A DNA stretch of 64,000 nt, from positions 9,005 to 73,004 of the forward strand of contig JBDSHZ010000092.1 in the NCBI GenBank assembly GCA_039918235.1. Reading direction: 5' to 3'. The stretch comes from Pseudopedobacter sp039918235 (GTDB taxonomy: Bacteria; Bacteroidota; Bacteroidia; Sphingobacteriales; Sphingobacteriaceae). Made by a program: the position numbers and the translations under genes. This document shows positions 26,320 through 36,451 of this stretch, one piece after another. The notes under the pieces are model-generated. The model saw only the letters and a list, made by a program, of their open reading frames with translations, had not been told where the DNA came from and ran no database searches. Position 1 is the stretch's first letter; the number at the start of each line of letters is the position of its first letter.

Positions 26320-27984
26320 TTATTTTTTGTCGAACGATTCTATGAAAGCTCCTGCATCAGTATATTTCTGGTAACGTTTAGCGTATAAATCTACCTTTTC
26401 CGGATTAGGTTGATAAACTTTATCAAATCCCTGTCCCATCGCTTCCATGGCATCTTCTACTTTTGGATAAATCCCTGCGACAGTTGCCGCAAACATTCCT
26501 GCCCCAATGGCACAGGTTTGTTCAGATTTATGAATCTTAATTGGCATATTCATTACATCAGCCATCATTTGCATAATAAAAGGGGATTTTTTTGCTACTC
26601 CTCCTAATCCTATTAATCCTTTAACAGGAATTCCTTGATCATTAAATTGATCTACAATCTTCTTAGCTCCAAAACAGGTAGCTTCTACTAAAGACCTGAA
26701 CATTCTAACCGCATCACTTCCTAAATTTAAATCTAAGAATGCACCTTTTAAGAGTTGATTGGCATTGGGAGTACGTCGACCGTTTAACCAATCCAAAGCC
26801 AGTTCGTCTGTTTCGCTCAATGGAAGCAAGTTCGCTTGCTCGCTTAAAGCAGGAATGATTCGAGCATCAAGTAGCTCAATAATTTTAGCTTCATCAATTC
26901 CTTCCACATCAGCTAAAAGATTTTTAACAGGCCACATTAAAACCTGTTTAAACCAAGCATAAGCATCACCAAACGCAGATTGACCGGCTTCCATTCCAAG
27001 CATTCCAGGGATGATAGAGCCATCCACCTGTCCGCAAATCCCGCCAACTAATTTTCCGTTTACTTCTTTTATAGGGGCTACCAACATATCGCAGGTGGAT
27101 GTTCCCATTACTTTACTTAAATAATAAGGTTCAATCTGTCCGCCTACAGCTCCCATGTGGGCATCAAAAGCGCCAATTCCTATTTTTACTGCAGTATTTA
27201 AACCTAATTTCTCTGCCCATTCTTCAGAAAGATTTCCTGCTGATTGGTCAGAAGTATAAGTTTTATCAAACATTTTTGTATAATTCTTTAATAGCGGATC
27301 TAAAGCCACAAAGAATTCTTCAGGAGGAAAGCCACCAAATTCTTCTGCAAAAAGTGCTTTATGTCCTGCGGAGCATACCCCTCTCTTTAATTTATCGGCA
27401 TCATTGCCTCCAGTTAAAGAATAAGTAATCCAGTCGCAATGCTCTACCCAAGAATAGCAACTATTACGTACTTGCTCATCTACTCTTAAAATCCTTAACA
27501 ACTTTGCCCAATACCATTCTGAGGAATAAATTCCACCAACAAATTGCAGATAATTAATGTCAAACTTAGTAGCTAATGCATTAATTTCTGCAGCTTCACC
27601 TACAGCGGTATGATCTTTCCAAAGTACAAACATGGCATTTGGATTTTCTTTAAATTCCGGCAATAAAGCTAAAGGAGTACCAGATTTATCTACTGCTATG
27701 GGTGTAGATCCTGTAGTATCTACAGAAATTGCCCTCACATTTTTGGAAATTTCAGGCCCTGCTGTTTTTATACATTCCTGTATAGTTTTAGTCATCCCTT
27801 CTAAAAAATCTAGCGGATGTTGTCTGAATTGGCTTTTTGAAGGATCACAGTATAAACCTTGTTTCCATCTAGTATAATAGGAAATGGAAGCACTGATTTC
27901 TTTGCCGTTTGAGGCGTCTATAAGAACGGAACGAACAGAATCTGTTCCGAAATCTACCCCTATCACATAGTTAATTTGACGCAT
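26320..27984 (-). CDS. araB: L-ribulokinase
   Basis: AraB phosphorylates L-ribulose with ATP. The FGGY-kinase fold is seen from the first phosphate-binding loop (VIGVDFGTDSVRSV) through VEHCDWITYSLTGG and GAFDAHMGAVGGQI to the late GLIGLGGVAKKSPFIMQMMA motif. I place the start at the ATG at 27984 (554 aa, MRQINYVIG). An upstream in-frame TTG at 28005 would lie inside the probable promoter box. The gene heads araB-araD-araA and has a putative AraR site just before its start. Confidence 0.96.
   Translation of the reverse strand: MRQINYVIGVDFGTDSVRSVLIDASNGKEISASISYYTRWKQGLYCDPSKSQFRQHPLDFLEGMTKTIQECIKTAGPEISKNVRAISVDTTGSTPIAVDKSGTPLALLPEFKENPNAMFVLWKDHTAVGEAAEINALATKFDINYLQFVGGIYSSEWYWAKLLRILRVDEQVRNSCYSWVEHCDWITYSLTGGNDADKLKRGVCSAGHKALFAEEFGGFPPEEFFVALDPLLKNYTKMFDKTYTSDQSAGNLSEEWAEKLGLNTAVKIGIGAFDAHMGAVGGQIEPYYLSKVMGTSTCDMLVAPIKEVNGKLVGGICGQVDGSIIPGMLGMEAGQSAFGDAYAWFKQVLMWPVKNLLADVEGIDEAKIIELLDARIIPALSEQANLLPLSETDELALDWLNGRRTPNANQLLKGAFLDLNLGSDAVRMFRSLVEATCFGAKKIVDQFNDQGIPVKGLIGLGGVAKKSPFIMQMMADVMNMPIKIHKSEQTCAIGAGMFAATVAGIYPKVEDAMEAMGQGFDKVYQPNPEKVDLYAKRYQKYTDAGAFIESFDKK
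27969..27981 (+). promoter_or_regulatory. possible second AraR site at the araB start
   Basis: AGTTAATTTGACG matches the motif TGTTAATTTGACA at 11 of 13 bases and overlaps codons 2-5 of araB. Its centre is 31 bp from the site at 28000-28012, about three helical turns. It could be chance, as it is coding sequence. Confidence 0.3.
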
Positions 27985-27999
27985 ACTTAGTTTATTATG

Positions 28000-28012
28000 T
28001 GTCAAAGTAACA
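28000..28012 (-). promoter_or_regulatory. putative AraR operator at the araB promoter
   Basis: On the minus strand this reads TGTTACTTTGACA, one base different from TGTTAATTTGACA in the araR-susC gap. It includes TTACTTTG (28010-28003), a close match to the Bacteroidota -7 box TAnnTTTG, 18 bases before the araB ATG. A regulator bound here would block RNA polymerase. Confidence 0.5.
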
Positions 28013-28056
28013 CTTGTTTTTTGAAGAAAGAAAATAAATATGAAAATAATATTAAA

Positions 28057-28764
28057 TTAAGGAACTAATTTATCAGGATTAGGAATAAGATTTAGAAAGG
28101 CTTGAAAATTTTGTTGATAAAGATGGCTATCTAGTTTATAATAAAATGCACCCTTTTTAGAAGAGGATTTATCTTTTTCAGTAAGTTTTAACAAAAGGCC
28201 TGTGGAAAGTAATTTTCTGCTGAAATTTCTATTGTCAAATGGAACGCCATAAATTTCTTCATAGAGACTTTGTATCTGTGGGATAGTAAATTTTTCAGGC
28301 AGCAATTCAAACAAAATTGGATGTAAAGCTGCTTTGTACCTCAATTTAAGCTTAGCTTGTTGAACCATTTCAGTGTGGTCAAAAATTAATTCAGGCAACT
28401 GATCGGATGCGTGCCATTCTGCATGATAATCCTCTATGATCTGTTTCTCATATTTGTGAATGTCAATCAGCGCAAAATAAGCAACACAAATTGTTCTTTC
28501 TACAGGGTCCCGATATGGGTTACTAAAAGTAGCCAGTTGCTCCATATAAACGCCGTCTAAGCCGGTAAGTTTATAAAGTATACGATTAGCTGCGTGATCT
28601 AAAGTTTCCTTTTGCTGTAAAAACCCCCCCATTAAGCTCCAGTCCCTGACTCTAGGCTCAAACCCACGCTGGATCAGCAAAAGCTTAATGTTTTCACCAT
28701 CAAAACCAAATATGATACAGTCTATTGCTACTAAAATTCTGGTTTGTCCTTGGTACCTAATCAT
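28057..28764 (-). CDS. araR: NUDIX-type arabinose regulator (AraR/NrtR-like)
   Basis: This 235-residue protein has an N-terminal NUDIX domain (about 1-140) and a C-terminal winged-helix region (about 155-230). It fits the NrtR-like family whose Bacteroides member AraR senses L-arabinose. The NUDIX box begins GGFLQQKE at residues 46-53, but the catalytic REUxEE part reads RILYKL, so hydrolysis is unlikely and sugar sensing is expected. It is divergent from susC and upstream of araB. The 13-bp motif found near both genes is its probable operator. This is inferred from context, not from binding data. Confidence 0.88.
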   Translation of the reverse strand: MIRYQGQTRILVAIDCIIFGFDGENIKLLLIQRGFEPRVRDWSLMGGFLQQKETLDHAANRILYKLTGLDGVYMEQLATFSNPYRDPVERTICVAYFALIDIHKYEKQIIEDYHAEWHASDQLPELIFDHTEMVQQAKLKLRYKAALHPILFELLPEKFTIPQIQSLYEEIYGVPFDNRNFSRKLLSTGLLLKLTEKDKSSSKKGAFYYKLDSHLYQQNFQAFLNLIPNPDKLVP

Positions 28765-28838
28765 TGAATTTAAGTGGAAAATGAGGGTAAAATTAATTTT
28801 TATAAAAGTTGTTAAAAAATAATTGAAAAAAAAACAAA

Positions 28839-28851
28839 TGTTAATTTGACA
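28839..28851 (+). promoter_or_regulatory. putative AraR operator upstream of susC
   Basis: TGTTAATTTGACA is a near-palindrome (ATGTTAA against TTTGACAT) in the divergent araR-susC gap. It shares 12 of 13 bases with the minus-strand site at 28000-28012. It is 75 bases from the araR start and could control both directions. Confidence 0.5.
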
Positions 28852-28879
28852 TTTTAAAAAATACTTTGTTACTTTATAC

Positions 28880-28900
28880 TGTTAATCTGACCAGTTAACA
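28880..28900. promoter_or_regulatory. second putative operator upstream of susC
   Basis: TGTTAA (28880-28885) and TTAACA (28895-28900) are perfect inverted arms around 9 bases. The left 13 bases, TGTTAATCTGACC, match the other motif copies at 11 positions. The centre is about four helical turns from the site at 28839-28851. Confidence 0.45.
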
Positions 28901-28989
28901 AAAAATTAAATATCAATTATACATTAATTACAATTTTTGGATAAGTTGATTTTAGAATTATCACCAAATTATAAACTTAAATAATATTT

Positions 28990-31900
28990 ATGAAACAAAA
29001 TTTTGAACAGGAGGGTACTTCTCTCTTTTTAAGTAGAAAGGTGTTTAGTCTACGGCATTGGGTGACATCTTTATTTGTGCTGTTGCTTTTTTGTGTTAAC
29101 TCTTCATTTGCGCAATCCTTAACTGTGACTGGAACTGTTGTAGATGACCAGGGGCAACCATTAATTGGTGTAAGTGTTCGCTTAAAAGGGTCTACAGTAG
29201 GTACTTTGTCTGATATTCAAGGGAGGTACACTTTAAACGCACTTAGTAATGGCACTTTGGTATTTACATATATCGGTTTTAATACCAAGGAGATGCTAAT
29301 TGAAGGTAAAACTAATATCAACGTAAAAATGCAGTATGGCAGTAACTCACTAAATGAAATAGTAGTAGTGGCTTATGGGGCACAAAAAAAGGCCACCATC
29401 TCCGGAGCGATTAGCAATTTAGAAGCAAAAGACATTGTAAGAACTCCAGCAGTTGCGGCTACAAGCGCCTTGGTGGGTAAAATACCAGGGATTACCGCCA
29501 GAACAAATGATGCCAGACCCGGTAATGGAGCGACCTTACAAATTAGAAACTTAGGTAATCCTTTATATGTGATTGATGGTGTAACCTATAGTACTTCAAA
29601 CGGAACAGATGCGTTTGGGTTAAACACTGGTATTTCTGGCGTTGATGCATTTAATCAATTGGGATTGGATGATATTGAAAGTGTAACAGTATTAAAAGAC
29701 GCCTCAGCATCTATTTATGGCTTAGCCGCAGGAAATGGAGTAATTTTGGTAACCACCAAAAAGGGAAAGAGGAACGAAAAACCGCAAATTTCTATTTCAA
29801 GTTATTATGGATTGCAAAATTTCTCCCGCTTTCCCCAGCCAGCAAATGCTGCCCAATATGTAAGGGGTAGATTAGAATCTGAACAAAATCTGGGGAGAAA
29901 TCCTGCGCTATTGTATACCCCAGAGCAGTTAGCTAAATGGGAAGAAGGTAAAGACCCAGGATATCAAAGTGTAGATTATTTTAAATTTACTACTAGGCCA
30001 AATGTTCCTCAGTACTTAATAAGCGCTAATGCATCAGGCGGTTCTGAAAAGTCTACTTATTATTTATCATTAAGTCATATTAATCAGGATGCAATTATAA
30101 AAGATTTTAATTTTAACAGAACTAACCTTCAGGCAAATTTATCTACAACCTTAGCTAAGGGCTTTACTATAGGTGCTCAGTTAAGTGGAAGGGTAGAAGA
30201 TCATCATAATGTTGGCGTTCCAGGATTAGATGATTATTTTAATCCATTATTAAGTATAGGAAGTAATTGGCCTACCGAAACACCTTATGCCAATAATAAC
30301 CCTCTCTATATCAATCAAACCCATAATGTCAACGTTAACCCGGCAACCTATAGAGACGATATCACAGGTTACATTGATGATATTACAAGAGCTTCCGGAG
30401 CAAAATTAAATGCTCAGTATGATTTTGATTTTGGCCTTAGTATTAAAGGACTTTATTCTTACGATTACAGCAATGAGGATTTTGATGGTTTTGAGTATAC
30501 CTATTCTGCATATATATATGACCCTGTTACAGACACATATAATGACAGGGCTGCCAATGGAACATTGTATGGCAATCAAAACCCTTGGAGAGAAAGGCAT
30601 AAACGTAATGTGATTTCAAAGTTTGGACAAGTTCAGCTAAACTATAAAAAGCAAATAGGAAATCATAATTTCTCTGTTCTTGCTGCTTATGAAAGAAGAG
30701 AAGCTAACAACTCTTTTTTGGCACTACATTCCGTACCGCCAAATAATATCATCACTACACAACTTTTTGCAGACTTAGATTATTTGGGTGATTCTTTTTA
30801 TGAAGAAGCACATTCTGGTTATGCTGGAAGGCTCAATTATGATTATAAGGGAAAATATTTAGCTGAAGCTGTTTTTAGATACGATGGTTCTTTTCTCTAT
30901 AGACAGGGGAGCAGATTTGGTTTTTTTCCAGGAATATCTTTAGGGTGGCGTATCTCAGAAGAAAAATTCTTAAAAAATGCATCTAAAAATATAAATGAAT
31001 TAAAATTAAGATTCTCATTTGGAGAAACAGGAACTGAATTGCAAAACGGTGGAGGCAACTATTATAGCCCTGCAACATTCGATTACTTAGGAGGATACAA
31101 CACCAACGCAGGAAATGCAGTGTTCAACGGTATTTATTATACTGGAGTAGCTCCAAGAGGGCTACCTACCACAACGTTATCATGGATAAGAAATAGGATG
31201 ATGAATTTGGGGATTGACTTTAATGTATTTAAACATTTTACTGGTCAGTTTGATGTATTTCAAAGAAAAAGATCTGGATTTCCTGCGGCTCGTTATGACG
31301 TAGTTCTTCCAAATGAGGTGGGTTATGGTTTACCATTAGAAAATTTGAATTCTGATATCACTCAAGGATTTGATGGCTTTTTAACCTATAGCAATAAAAT
31401 TGGTAGTGTTGGCTACTCCATTGGAGGTAATGCTACCATGGGCAGATCAAAAAATGATTATATATATAAACCTCGTTTTGGTAATTCTTACGATGAATAT
31501 CGTAATAGTACAACTCAAAGATGGCAAAATATAAATTGGGGTCATCATATAATTGGGCGTTTCCAAAATCAGCAAGAAATTAATGATTATCAGGTAAATA
31601 TTGATGGTCAGGGAAATCGGACGTTACTCCCGGGAGATTTAATCTATGAAGATTTAAATGGTGACGGTATCGTTAACAATTTAGACCAAAAACCTATAGG
31701 ATATGCTGAAGGGGCATTACCTTATTTTAATTATGGAATTAATGGTCGGGTAAGTTTTAAAGGTGTTTCATTAGCTTTTGATTTTGTTGGCGCAGGAATG
31801 CAAACCTATTATAGAGATTATGAATTAAAATATCCATTTCAAAATAATGGCAGTTCTCCAGCCTATATGTTAACAGATCGTTGGCACCGGGCAGATCCAT

Positions 31901-32247
31901 ACGATTCGAACAGCGAATGGATTTCAGGTACATATCCTGCTATAAGAAAAGATAATACAACTCTTTCAATCTTTAGGAGTGTTTTAGACGATAATTATAG
32001 GAATGATTTTTGGACCACAAATATTCGTTATTTAAGATTGAAAAATCTAGAACTTGGATACACTTTTCCAAAGGCATTTGTAGAAAGATTAAAGATTAAC
32101 TCACTTAGACTTTATGTTAATGGAACTAATTTATTTTCTATAGATAATGTAAGCAAATTTCAAATTGATCCTGAAATTTCATCTACAAATGGATTGGTTT
32201 ATCCACAACAGAAAATATATACTTTCGGTTTTAATTTCATTTTATAA
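28990..32247 (+). CDS. SusC-like TonB-dependent outer-membrane transporter
   Basis: This 1085-residue barrel imports oligosaccharides across the outer membrane together with its SusD partner. It has an N-terminal signal sequence (about 22-42, ending SSFAQ) and a carboxypeptidase-regulatory-like domain (about 45-115). A TonB box lies near 121-130 (LNEIVVVAYG), then a plug domain with NPLYVIDGVTY, and a C-terminal beta-barrel with NGDGIVNNLDQKPIG typical of SusC. Its place before GH51 and GH43 genes points to arabinan or arabinoxylan oligosaccharides as substrate. Confidence 0.96.
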   Translation: MKQNFEQEGTSLFLSRKVFSLRHWVTSLFVLLLFCVNSSFAQSLTVTGTVVDDQGQPLIGVSVRLKGSTVGTLSDIQGRYTLNALSNGTLVFTYIGFNTKEMLIEGKTNINVKMQYGSNSLNEIVVVAYGAQKKATISGAISNLEAKDIVRTPAVAATSALVGKIPGITARTNDARPGNGATLQIRNLGNPLYVIDGVTYSTSNGTDAFGLNTGISGVDAFNQLGLDDIESVTVLKDASASIYGLAAGNGVILVTTKKGKRNEKPQISISSYYGLQNFSRFPQPANAAQYVRGRLESEQNLGRNPALLYTPEQLAKWEEGKDPGYQSVDYFKFTTRPNVPQYLISANASGGSEKSTYYLSLSHINQDAIIKDFNFNRTNLQANLSTTLAKGFTIGAQLSGRVEDHHNVGVPGLDDYFNPLLSIGSNWPTETPYANNNPLYINQTHNVNVNPATYRDDITGYIDDITRASGAKLNAQYDFDFGLSIKGLYSYDYSNEDFDGFEYTYSAYIYDPVTDTYNDRAANGTLYGNQNPWRERHKRNVISKFGQVQLNYKKQIGNHNFSVLAAYERREANNSFLALHSVPPNNIITTQLFADLDYLGDSFYEEAHSGYAGRLNYDYKGKYLAEAVFRYDGSFLYRQGSRFGFFPGISLGWRISEEKFLKNASKNINELKLRFSFGETGTELQNGGGNYYSPATFDYLGGYNTNAGNAVFNGIYYTGVAPRGLPTTTLSWIRNRMMNLGIDFNVFKHFTGQFDVFQRKRSGFPAARYDVVLPNEVGYGLPLENLNSDITQGFDGFLTYSNKIGSVGYSIGGNATMGRSKNDYIYKPRFGNSYDEYRNSTTQRWQNINWGHHIIGRFQNQQEINDYQVNIDGQGNRTLLPGDLIYEDLNGDGIVNNLDQKPIGYAEGALPYFNYGINGRVSFKGVSLAFDFVGAGMQTYYRDYELKYPFQNNGSSPAYMLTDRWHRADPYDSNSEWISGTYPAIRKDNTTLSIFRSVLDDNYRNDFWTTNIRYLRLKNLELGYTFPKAFVERLKINSLRLYVNGTNLFSIDNVSKFQIDPEISSTNGLVYPQQKIYTFGFNFIL

Positions 32248-32255
32248 TATTTTTT

Positions 32256-34157
32256 ATGAAAAATACAGCAAAATTTTTAACGCTATTAATACTCGTAATT
32301 GTTTCATCCAATATTTCATGTAAAAAAGATTTTTTGGAGAGGCAGCCGGTAAGTATTGTAACTGATCAGGACTTATGGAAAGATCAAAAATTGATAGTTG
32401 GACTGTTAGCTAATTATTATAATCGAATTCCTACAGATATGGGATTAAATGATCAAGCAGGATCACAATGGAGAAACATGGCTGATTACGATGATGCGAT
32501 GTGGTCTGGTGAATCTAACAATGAATTGAGAAATAATTATATCACCTACAATAAATCCAGGTGGCGTTTATATGATTATGGTTTTATCCGTGATTTAAAC
32601 CTCGCAATTGACAATGTAGATAAATATGGTAGCGAAACACTTACAGAGCCACAAAGAACACAATTAAAATCAGAATTTAGATTCATTAGAGCATATATGT
32701 ATTTTGAAATGGTAAAAAGAATGGGAGGAGTTCCATTAGTGACAAGCCAACTGCTGTATGACTATAGTGGTGACCCTACCAAACTTCAAGTTCCTAGAGC
32801 AAAGGAATCAGAAGTATATGATTTCATAGGAAGTGAAATGGACGATATTATAAATGTTATAGGTAACGTTGGGAGTTCCGGAAGAGCTAATAAATTTACA
32901 TGTCTTGCGCTAAAGAGCCGTAGCATGCTATACGCGGCAACCTTGGCTAAATATAATTCTCTTTTAACTCCAAATATAGTTACAGCAGGTAATGAGGTTG
33001 GTATTCCTGCTTCAAAAGCAACCGAGTATTTTCAGAAATCTTTAGATGCTTCAAAAGCCATCATTAGCAGTGGAGTATATGAATTGTATAAAGCTAATCC
33101 TAATGTTGGCGAGAATTTTTATGAAGCAATTGTTAAAAAAACTAATAACAAAGAAGTTATTTTTGTAAGAGACTTTTTAACAGCGAAGTCTAAAAAACAT
33201 CTTTTTACCTATGAAAATATCCCCAGGGGTATTAGAGAGGATAATTTAAGTTCATCTTCTGTAACTCCTTCTCTTAATCTTGTAGAAAGTTATGATTATT
33301 TAGATGGATCTAGCGGTGAACTAAAAACACGCACTGCAAATAACTCGGATTATATATATTACAATAATACCACTGATATTTTTGCCAACAAAGACGCCAG
33401 GTTATATGGTACAATAATTTATCCGGGGGCTTCATTTAAGGGAGTAACTGTTGATATGCAGGCTGGAGTTTTAAATTGGAACTCCAGTACCAGTACTTAT
33501 CAAATTATTGAATCTTCAGATTTAGGAGGGATTTATAATCCAGCCAATGGAGGAGATGGTAAATTGCTTGTTTCAGCTTCCGGTCCTCATCGTTCAATTC
33601 AAGAAGTGTCAAATACAGGCTTTTATTTAAGGAAATTCATAGATTCAGGAGCTGGCACAAGTACAAGAGGTATACAAAGTGATGTATGGTGGATTTGGTT
33701 TAGATTAGGCGAAGTTTATTTAAACGCTGCTGAAGCAGCATTTGAGCTAAACCAAACAAGCGATGCTTTAACCTATACCAATGCAATAAGAGAAAGAGCA
33801 GGATTTGGCCCTAAAAGCTTTACAAATGGAACCCTAACTCTTGATAAAATTAGAAAAGAAAGAAGAACAGAATTGGCATTTGAGGACCATAGATTGTGGG
33901 ATTTAAAACGTTGGAGAATTGCAGATAAAGTTTGGACTGGCAATGCTTCAAATCCAGAGGATATGGTTTATGCATTGTATCCATATAGGGTAATAAGACC
34001 AGGTGATCCAAGTAAAGATGGGAAGTTCGTATTCATTAAAATGGTAGCTTCCCGTTTCAAATCACCTCGCTTTTTTCAGCAATTTAATTACTATTCTTCT
34101 TTTGATCAGGCAGTAATTAACAATAATCCGCTTATTGTTCCAAATCCATTTAACTAA
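32256..34157 (+). CDS. SusD-like outer-membrane glycan-binding lipoprotein
   Basis: SusD proteins form the lid of the SusC pore and bind the glycan. The 633-residue product has a lipoprotein signal (VSSNISC), the mature start KKDFLERQPVS, the helical TPR core with FRFIRAYMYFEMVKRMGGVP, and the C-terminal RKERRTELAFEDHRLWDLKRW motif. It follows susC by 8 bases. Its affinity for a particular sugar cannot be judged from sequence. Confidence 0.96.
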   Translation: MKNTAKFLTLLILVIVSSNISCKKDFLERQPVSIVTDQDLWKDQKLIVGLLANYYNRIPTDMGLNDQAGSQWRNMADYDDAMWSGESNNELRNNYITYNKSRWRLYDYGFIRDLNLAIDNVDKYGSETLTEPQRTQLKSEFRFIRAYMYFEMVKRMGGVPLVTSQLLYDYSGDPTKLQVPRAKESEVYDFIGSEMDDIINVIGNVGSSGRANKFTCLALKSRSMLYAATLAKYNSLLTPNIVTAGNEVGIPASKATEYFQKSLDASKAIISSGVYELYKANPNVGENFYEAIVKKTNNKEVIFVRDFLTAKSKKHLFTYENIPRGIREDNLSSSSVTPSLNLVESYDYLDGSSGELKTRTANNSDYIYYNNTTDIFANKDARLYGTIIYPGASFKGVTVDMQAGVLNWNSSTSTYQIIESSDLGGIYNPANGGDGKLLVSASGPHRSIQEVSNTGFYLRKFIDSGAGTSTRGIQSDVWWIWFRLGEVYLNAAEAAFELNQTSDALTYTNAIRERAGFGPKSFTNGTLTLDKIRKERRTELAFEDHRLWDLKRWRIADKVWTGNASNPEDMVYALYPYRVIRPGDPSKDGKFVFIKMVASRFKSPRFFQQFNYYSSFDQAVINNNPLIVPNPFN

Positions 34158-34164
34158 TTAGAAT

Positions 34165-34848
34165 ATGAAAATCTTAAAGAATATATATTTTTACCTAATC
34201 ATCTTATTATTTGGTGTAATAGGATGTAAAAAAGATAACTACACCTCGCCTCAATCTGTTCTCACCGGCAGTGTAAATTATCAGGGAACATCAATTGGTT
34301 TAAGATCAAATGGTGTACAATTGGAGTTATGGCAACATGGCTATGCATTTTTTAGCAAAATCCCTATCTATGTTAATCAAGATGGCTCTTTTAAAGCAAC
34401 ATTGTTTGATGGTAATTACCTTTTAACAAGACAAAGGGGTATAGGCCCATGGATAGATAATACTGATTCCATTTCTGTGACAGTGAAAGGAAATACGGTT
34501 ATTGATGTTCCTGTCACCCCTTATTATTTGGTTAAGGATGCTACATTTCAAAAGTCAGGTTCTTCTATTAAGTGTACCATAAATGTGAGTGCAATAACCA
34601 CATCAAAAGCTTTAGAGACAGTTAAACTCTATTTGTTTAAAACAGCTTTGATTGATGATCAAAATCAAAATGCGAGTAGTTCTATGGCAGGATCGGCTAT
34701 TACAGATTTAAATCAGCCCCTGAATATGAGTGTCAATATTCCAAGTAGTTTAACCAATGAAGAGGCCATTTATGCCCGTGTTGGTGTTAAAACAGTTGGA
34801 GTTACAGAGCTTGCTTACTCAAGCCCTCAAAGAATTTCTCTGAAATAA
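34165..34848 (+). CDS. DUF3823 lipoprotein, probable surface glycan-binding accessory
   Basis: The 227-residue product has a lipoprotein signal ending GVIGC and two beta-sandwich-like parts. Features of DUF3823 are visible: NYTSPQSVLTGSVNYQG, then VQLELWQHGYAF, then DGSFKATLFDGNYLLTRQRG and GNTVIDVPVTPYYLV. Genes of this family often follow susD in polysaccharide utilisation loci and are thought to act as surface binding proteins. It is 7 bases after susD and belongs to the same transcript. Confidence 0.85.
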   Translation: MKILKNIYFYLIILLFGVIGCKKDNYTSPQSVLTGSVNYQGTSIGLRSNGVQLELWQHGYAFFSKIPIYVNQDGSFKATLFDGNYLLTRQRGIGPWIDNTDSISVTVKGNTVIDVPVTPYYLVKDATFQKSGSSIKCTINVSAITTSKALETVKLYLFKTALIDDQNQNASSSMAGSAITDLNQPLNMSVNIPSSLTNEEAIYARVGVKTVGVTELAYSSPQRISLK

Positions 34849-34899
34849 TTTTTGTTACATTTAATGCTTAGAAATAAGTTCACCTTTCAAAATTTATAA

Positions 34900-36444
34900 A
34901 TGAAAAAATATTTAATAACACTGGTTTTATTTTTATTAATCATATCATTTAGTAAAGCACAAGATAAGAACACCATATCTTTAGCTGTATCTTCAGAACA
35001 AACTCAAATCAACAGGAATATATATGGTCATTTTGCAGAGCATCTAGGACGTTCTATTTACGAAGGTTTCTATGTTGGTGAGGGAAATAAAATCATCCCA
35101 AATACCAATGGGGTAAGAAATGATATTATTGATGCCCTAAAAAACTTAAATATCCCTAACCTCCGTTGGCCTGGAGGATGTTTTGCTGATACCTATCACT
35201 GGAAAGATGGAATTGGGCCTAAAGAAAAAAGACCTAGCATGGTGAATGTTTGGTGGGGAAATGTGACAGAGAATAACAGTTTTGGCACTCATGATTTTTT
35301 GAATATGTGCAAATTATTAGGTGCTGAGCCCTATTTGTCTGGAAATGTAGGAAGTGGGACAGTGCAGGAACTTTCTGATTGGGTGCAGTACACCAATTTT
35401 GATGGTAAAAGCCCAATGTCTGATTTAAGAAGAACAAACGGGCAGGATAAACCTTGGAACGTAAAATTTTGGGGAGTAGGGAACGAAGCTTGGGGCTGTG
35501 GTGGAAATATGACACCTGAATATTATTCAGATGTATATCGCAAATATACCACTTTCATGAGTAATACTCCTGACGTTAATCTTTTTAAAATTGCGTCTGG
35601 AGCGAATAGTGCTGATTACCGTTGGACGGAAACATTAATGAAAAATATTCCTAACCAGATGTTAAACGGAGTGGCAATGCATCACTATTCTGTAATTCAA
35701 TGGAGTAAAAAAGGACCGGCAGTAAGTTTTACAGAACAGCAATATTTTGCCACATTAAAAAGTGCTTTAGAGATGGAAGAATTGGTGACCAAACATGGTG
35801 CTATTATGGATAAATATGATCCTCAAAAGAGAATAGCTTTAGTGGTAGATGAATGGGGAGGATGGTACGATGTAGAGCCGGGAACGAACCCTGGTTTTTT
35901 ATATCAACAGAATACCATTAGAGATGCCATGATTGCCGGATTGACTTTAAATATCTTTAATAATCATGCTGACCGTGTGAGAATAGCAAATCTGGCTCAA
36001 TGTGTAAATGTATTGCAAGCAGTAATTTTAACAGATAAGGAGAAGATGATTTTAACACCAACTTATCATGTAATGGAAATGTACAAAGTCCATCAGGATG
36101 CAACTTTAATTCCGTTAAAAATTAGCAGCAATGATTATGTTTTAGATGGTCAGAAACTTCCTGCAGTTTCTGCTTCAGCATCAAAGAATAAGGCAGGTAT
36201 CACCCATATTTCTTTAGTAAATATTGATGCTTCTAAATCTCAGGAGATCGCTATTAATTTAGAAGGAATGAAATTTAATAATGTAACTGGAAGAATATTG
36301 GTTTCTGGTAAACTGCAAGATTATAACTCATTTGAAAAACCTAATCAAATTATACCAACAGACTTTAAAGGTGCTAAATTAAAAGGAGATCAATTAAATG
36401 TGACAATTCCAGCTCACAGCGTTATCGTTTTAGCATTAAAATAA
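34900..36444 (+). CDS. GH51 alpha-L-arabinofuranosidase (bacterial type)
   Basis: This secreted 514-residue enzyme (signal to about residue 20, ending SKAQ) removes arabinofuranosyl residues. GH51 marks are IYGHFAEHLGRSIYEGFYVG, NLRWPGGCFADTYHWKDGIG, and the acid/base E196 in WGVGNEAWG. The nucleophile is E318 in LVVDEWGGWYD. A short beta-sandwich closes the protein. It differs in type from the 658-residue GH51 two genes later, suggesting division of labour between linkages or chain lengths. Confidence 0.95.
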   Translation: MKKYLITLVLFLLIISFSKAQDKNTISLAVSSEQTQINRNIYGHFAEHLGRSIYEGFYVGEGNKIIPNTNGVRNDIIDALKNLNIPNLRWPGGCFADTYHWKDGIGPKEKRPSMVNVWWGNVTENNSFGTHDFLNMCKLLGAEPYLSGNVGSGTVQELSDWVQYTNFDGKSPMSDLRRTNGQDKPWNVKFWGVGNEAWGCGGNMTPEYYSDVYRKYTTFMSNTPDVNLFKIASGANSADYRWTETLMKNIPNQMLNGVAMHHYSVIQWSKKGPAVSFTEQQYFATLKSALEMEELVTKHGAIMDKYDPQKRIALVVDEWGGWYDVEPGTNPGFLYQQNTIRDAMIAGLTLNIFNNHADRVRIANLAQCVNVLQAVILTDKEKMILTPTYHVMEMYKVHQDATLIPLKISSNDYVLDGQKLPAVSASASKNKAGITHISLVNIDASKSQEIAINLEGMKFNNVTGRILVSGKLQDYNSFEKPNQIIPTDFKGAKLKGDQLNVTIPAHSVIVLALK

Positions 36445-36451
36445 AGAAAAG

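Noticed and set aside
27985..28005. TTG at 28005 as the araB start
   Set aside because: It lies within the probable -7 box and operator, and the ATG at 27984 gives the expected short N-terminus before the kinase motif.
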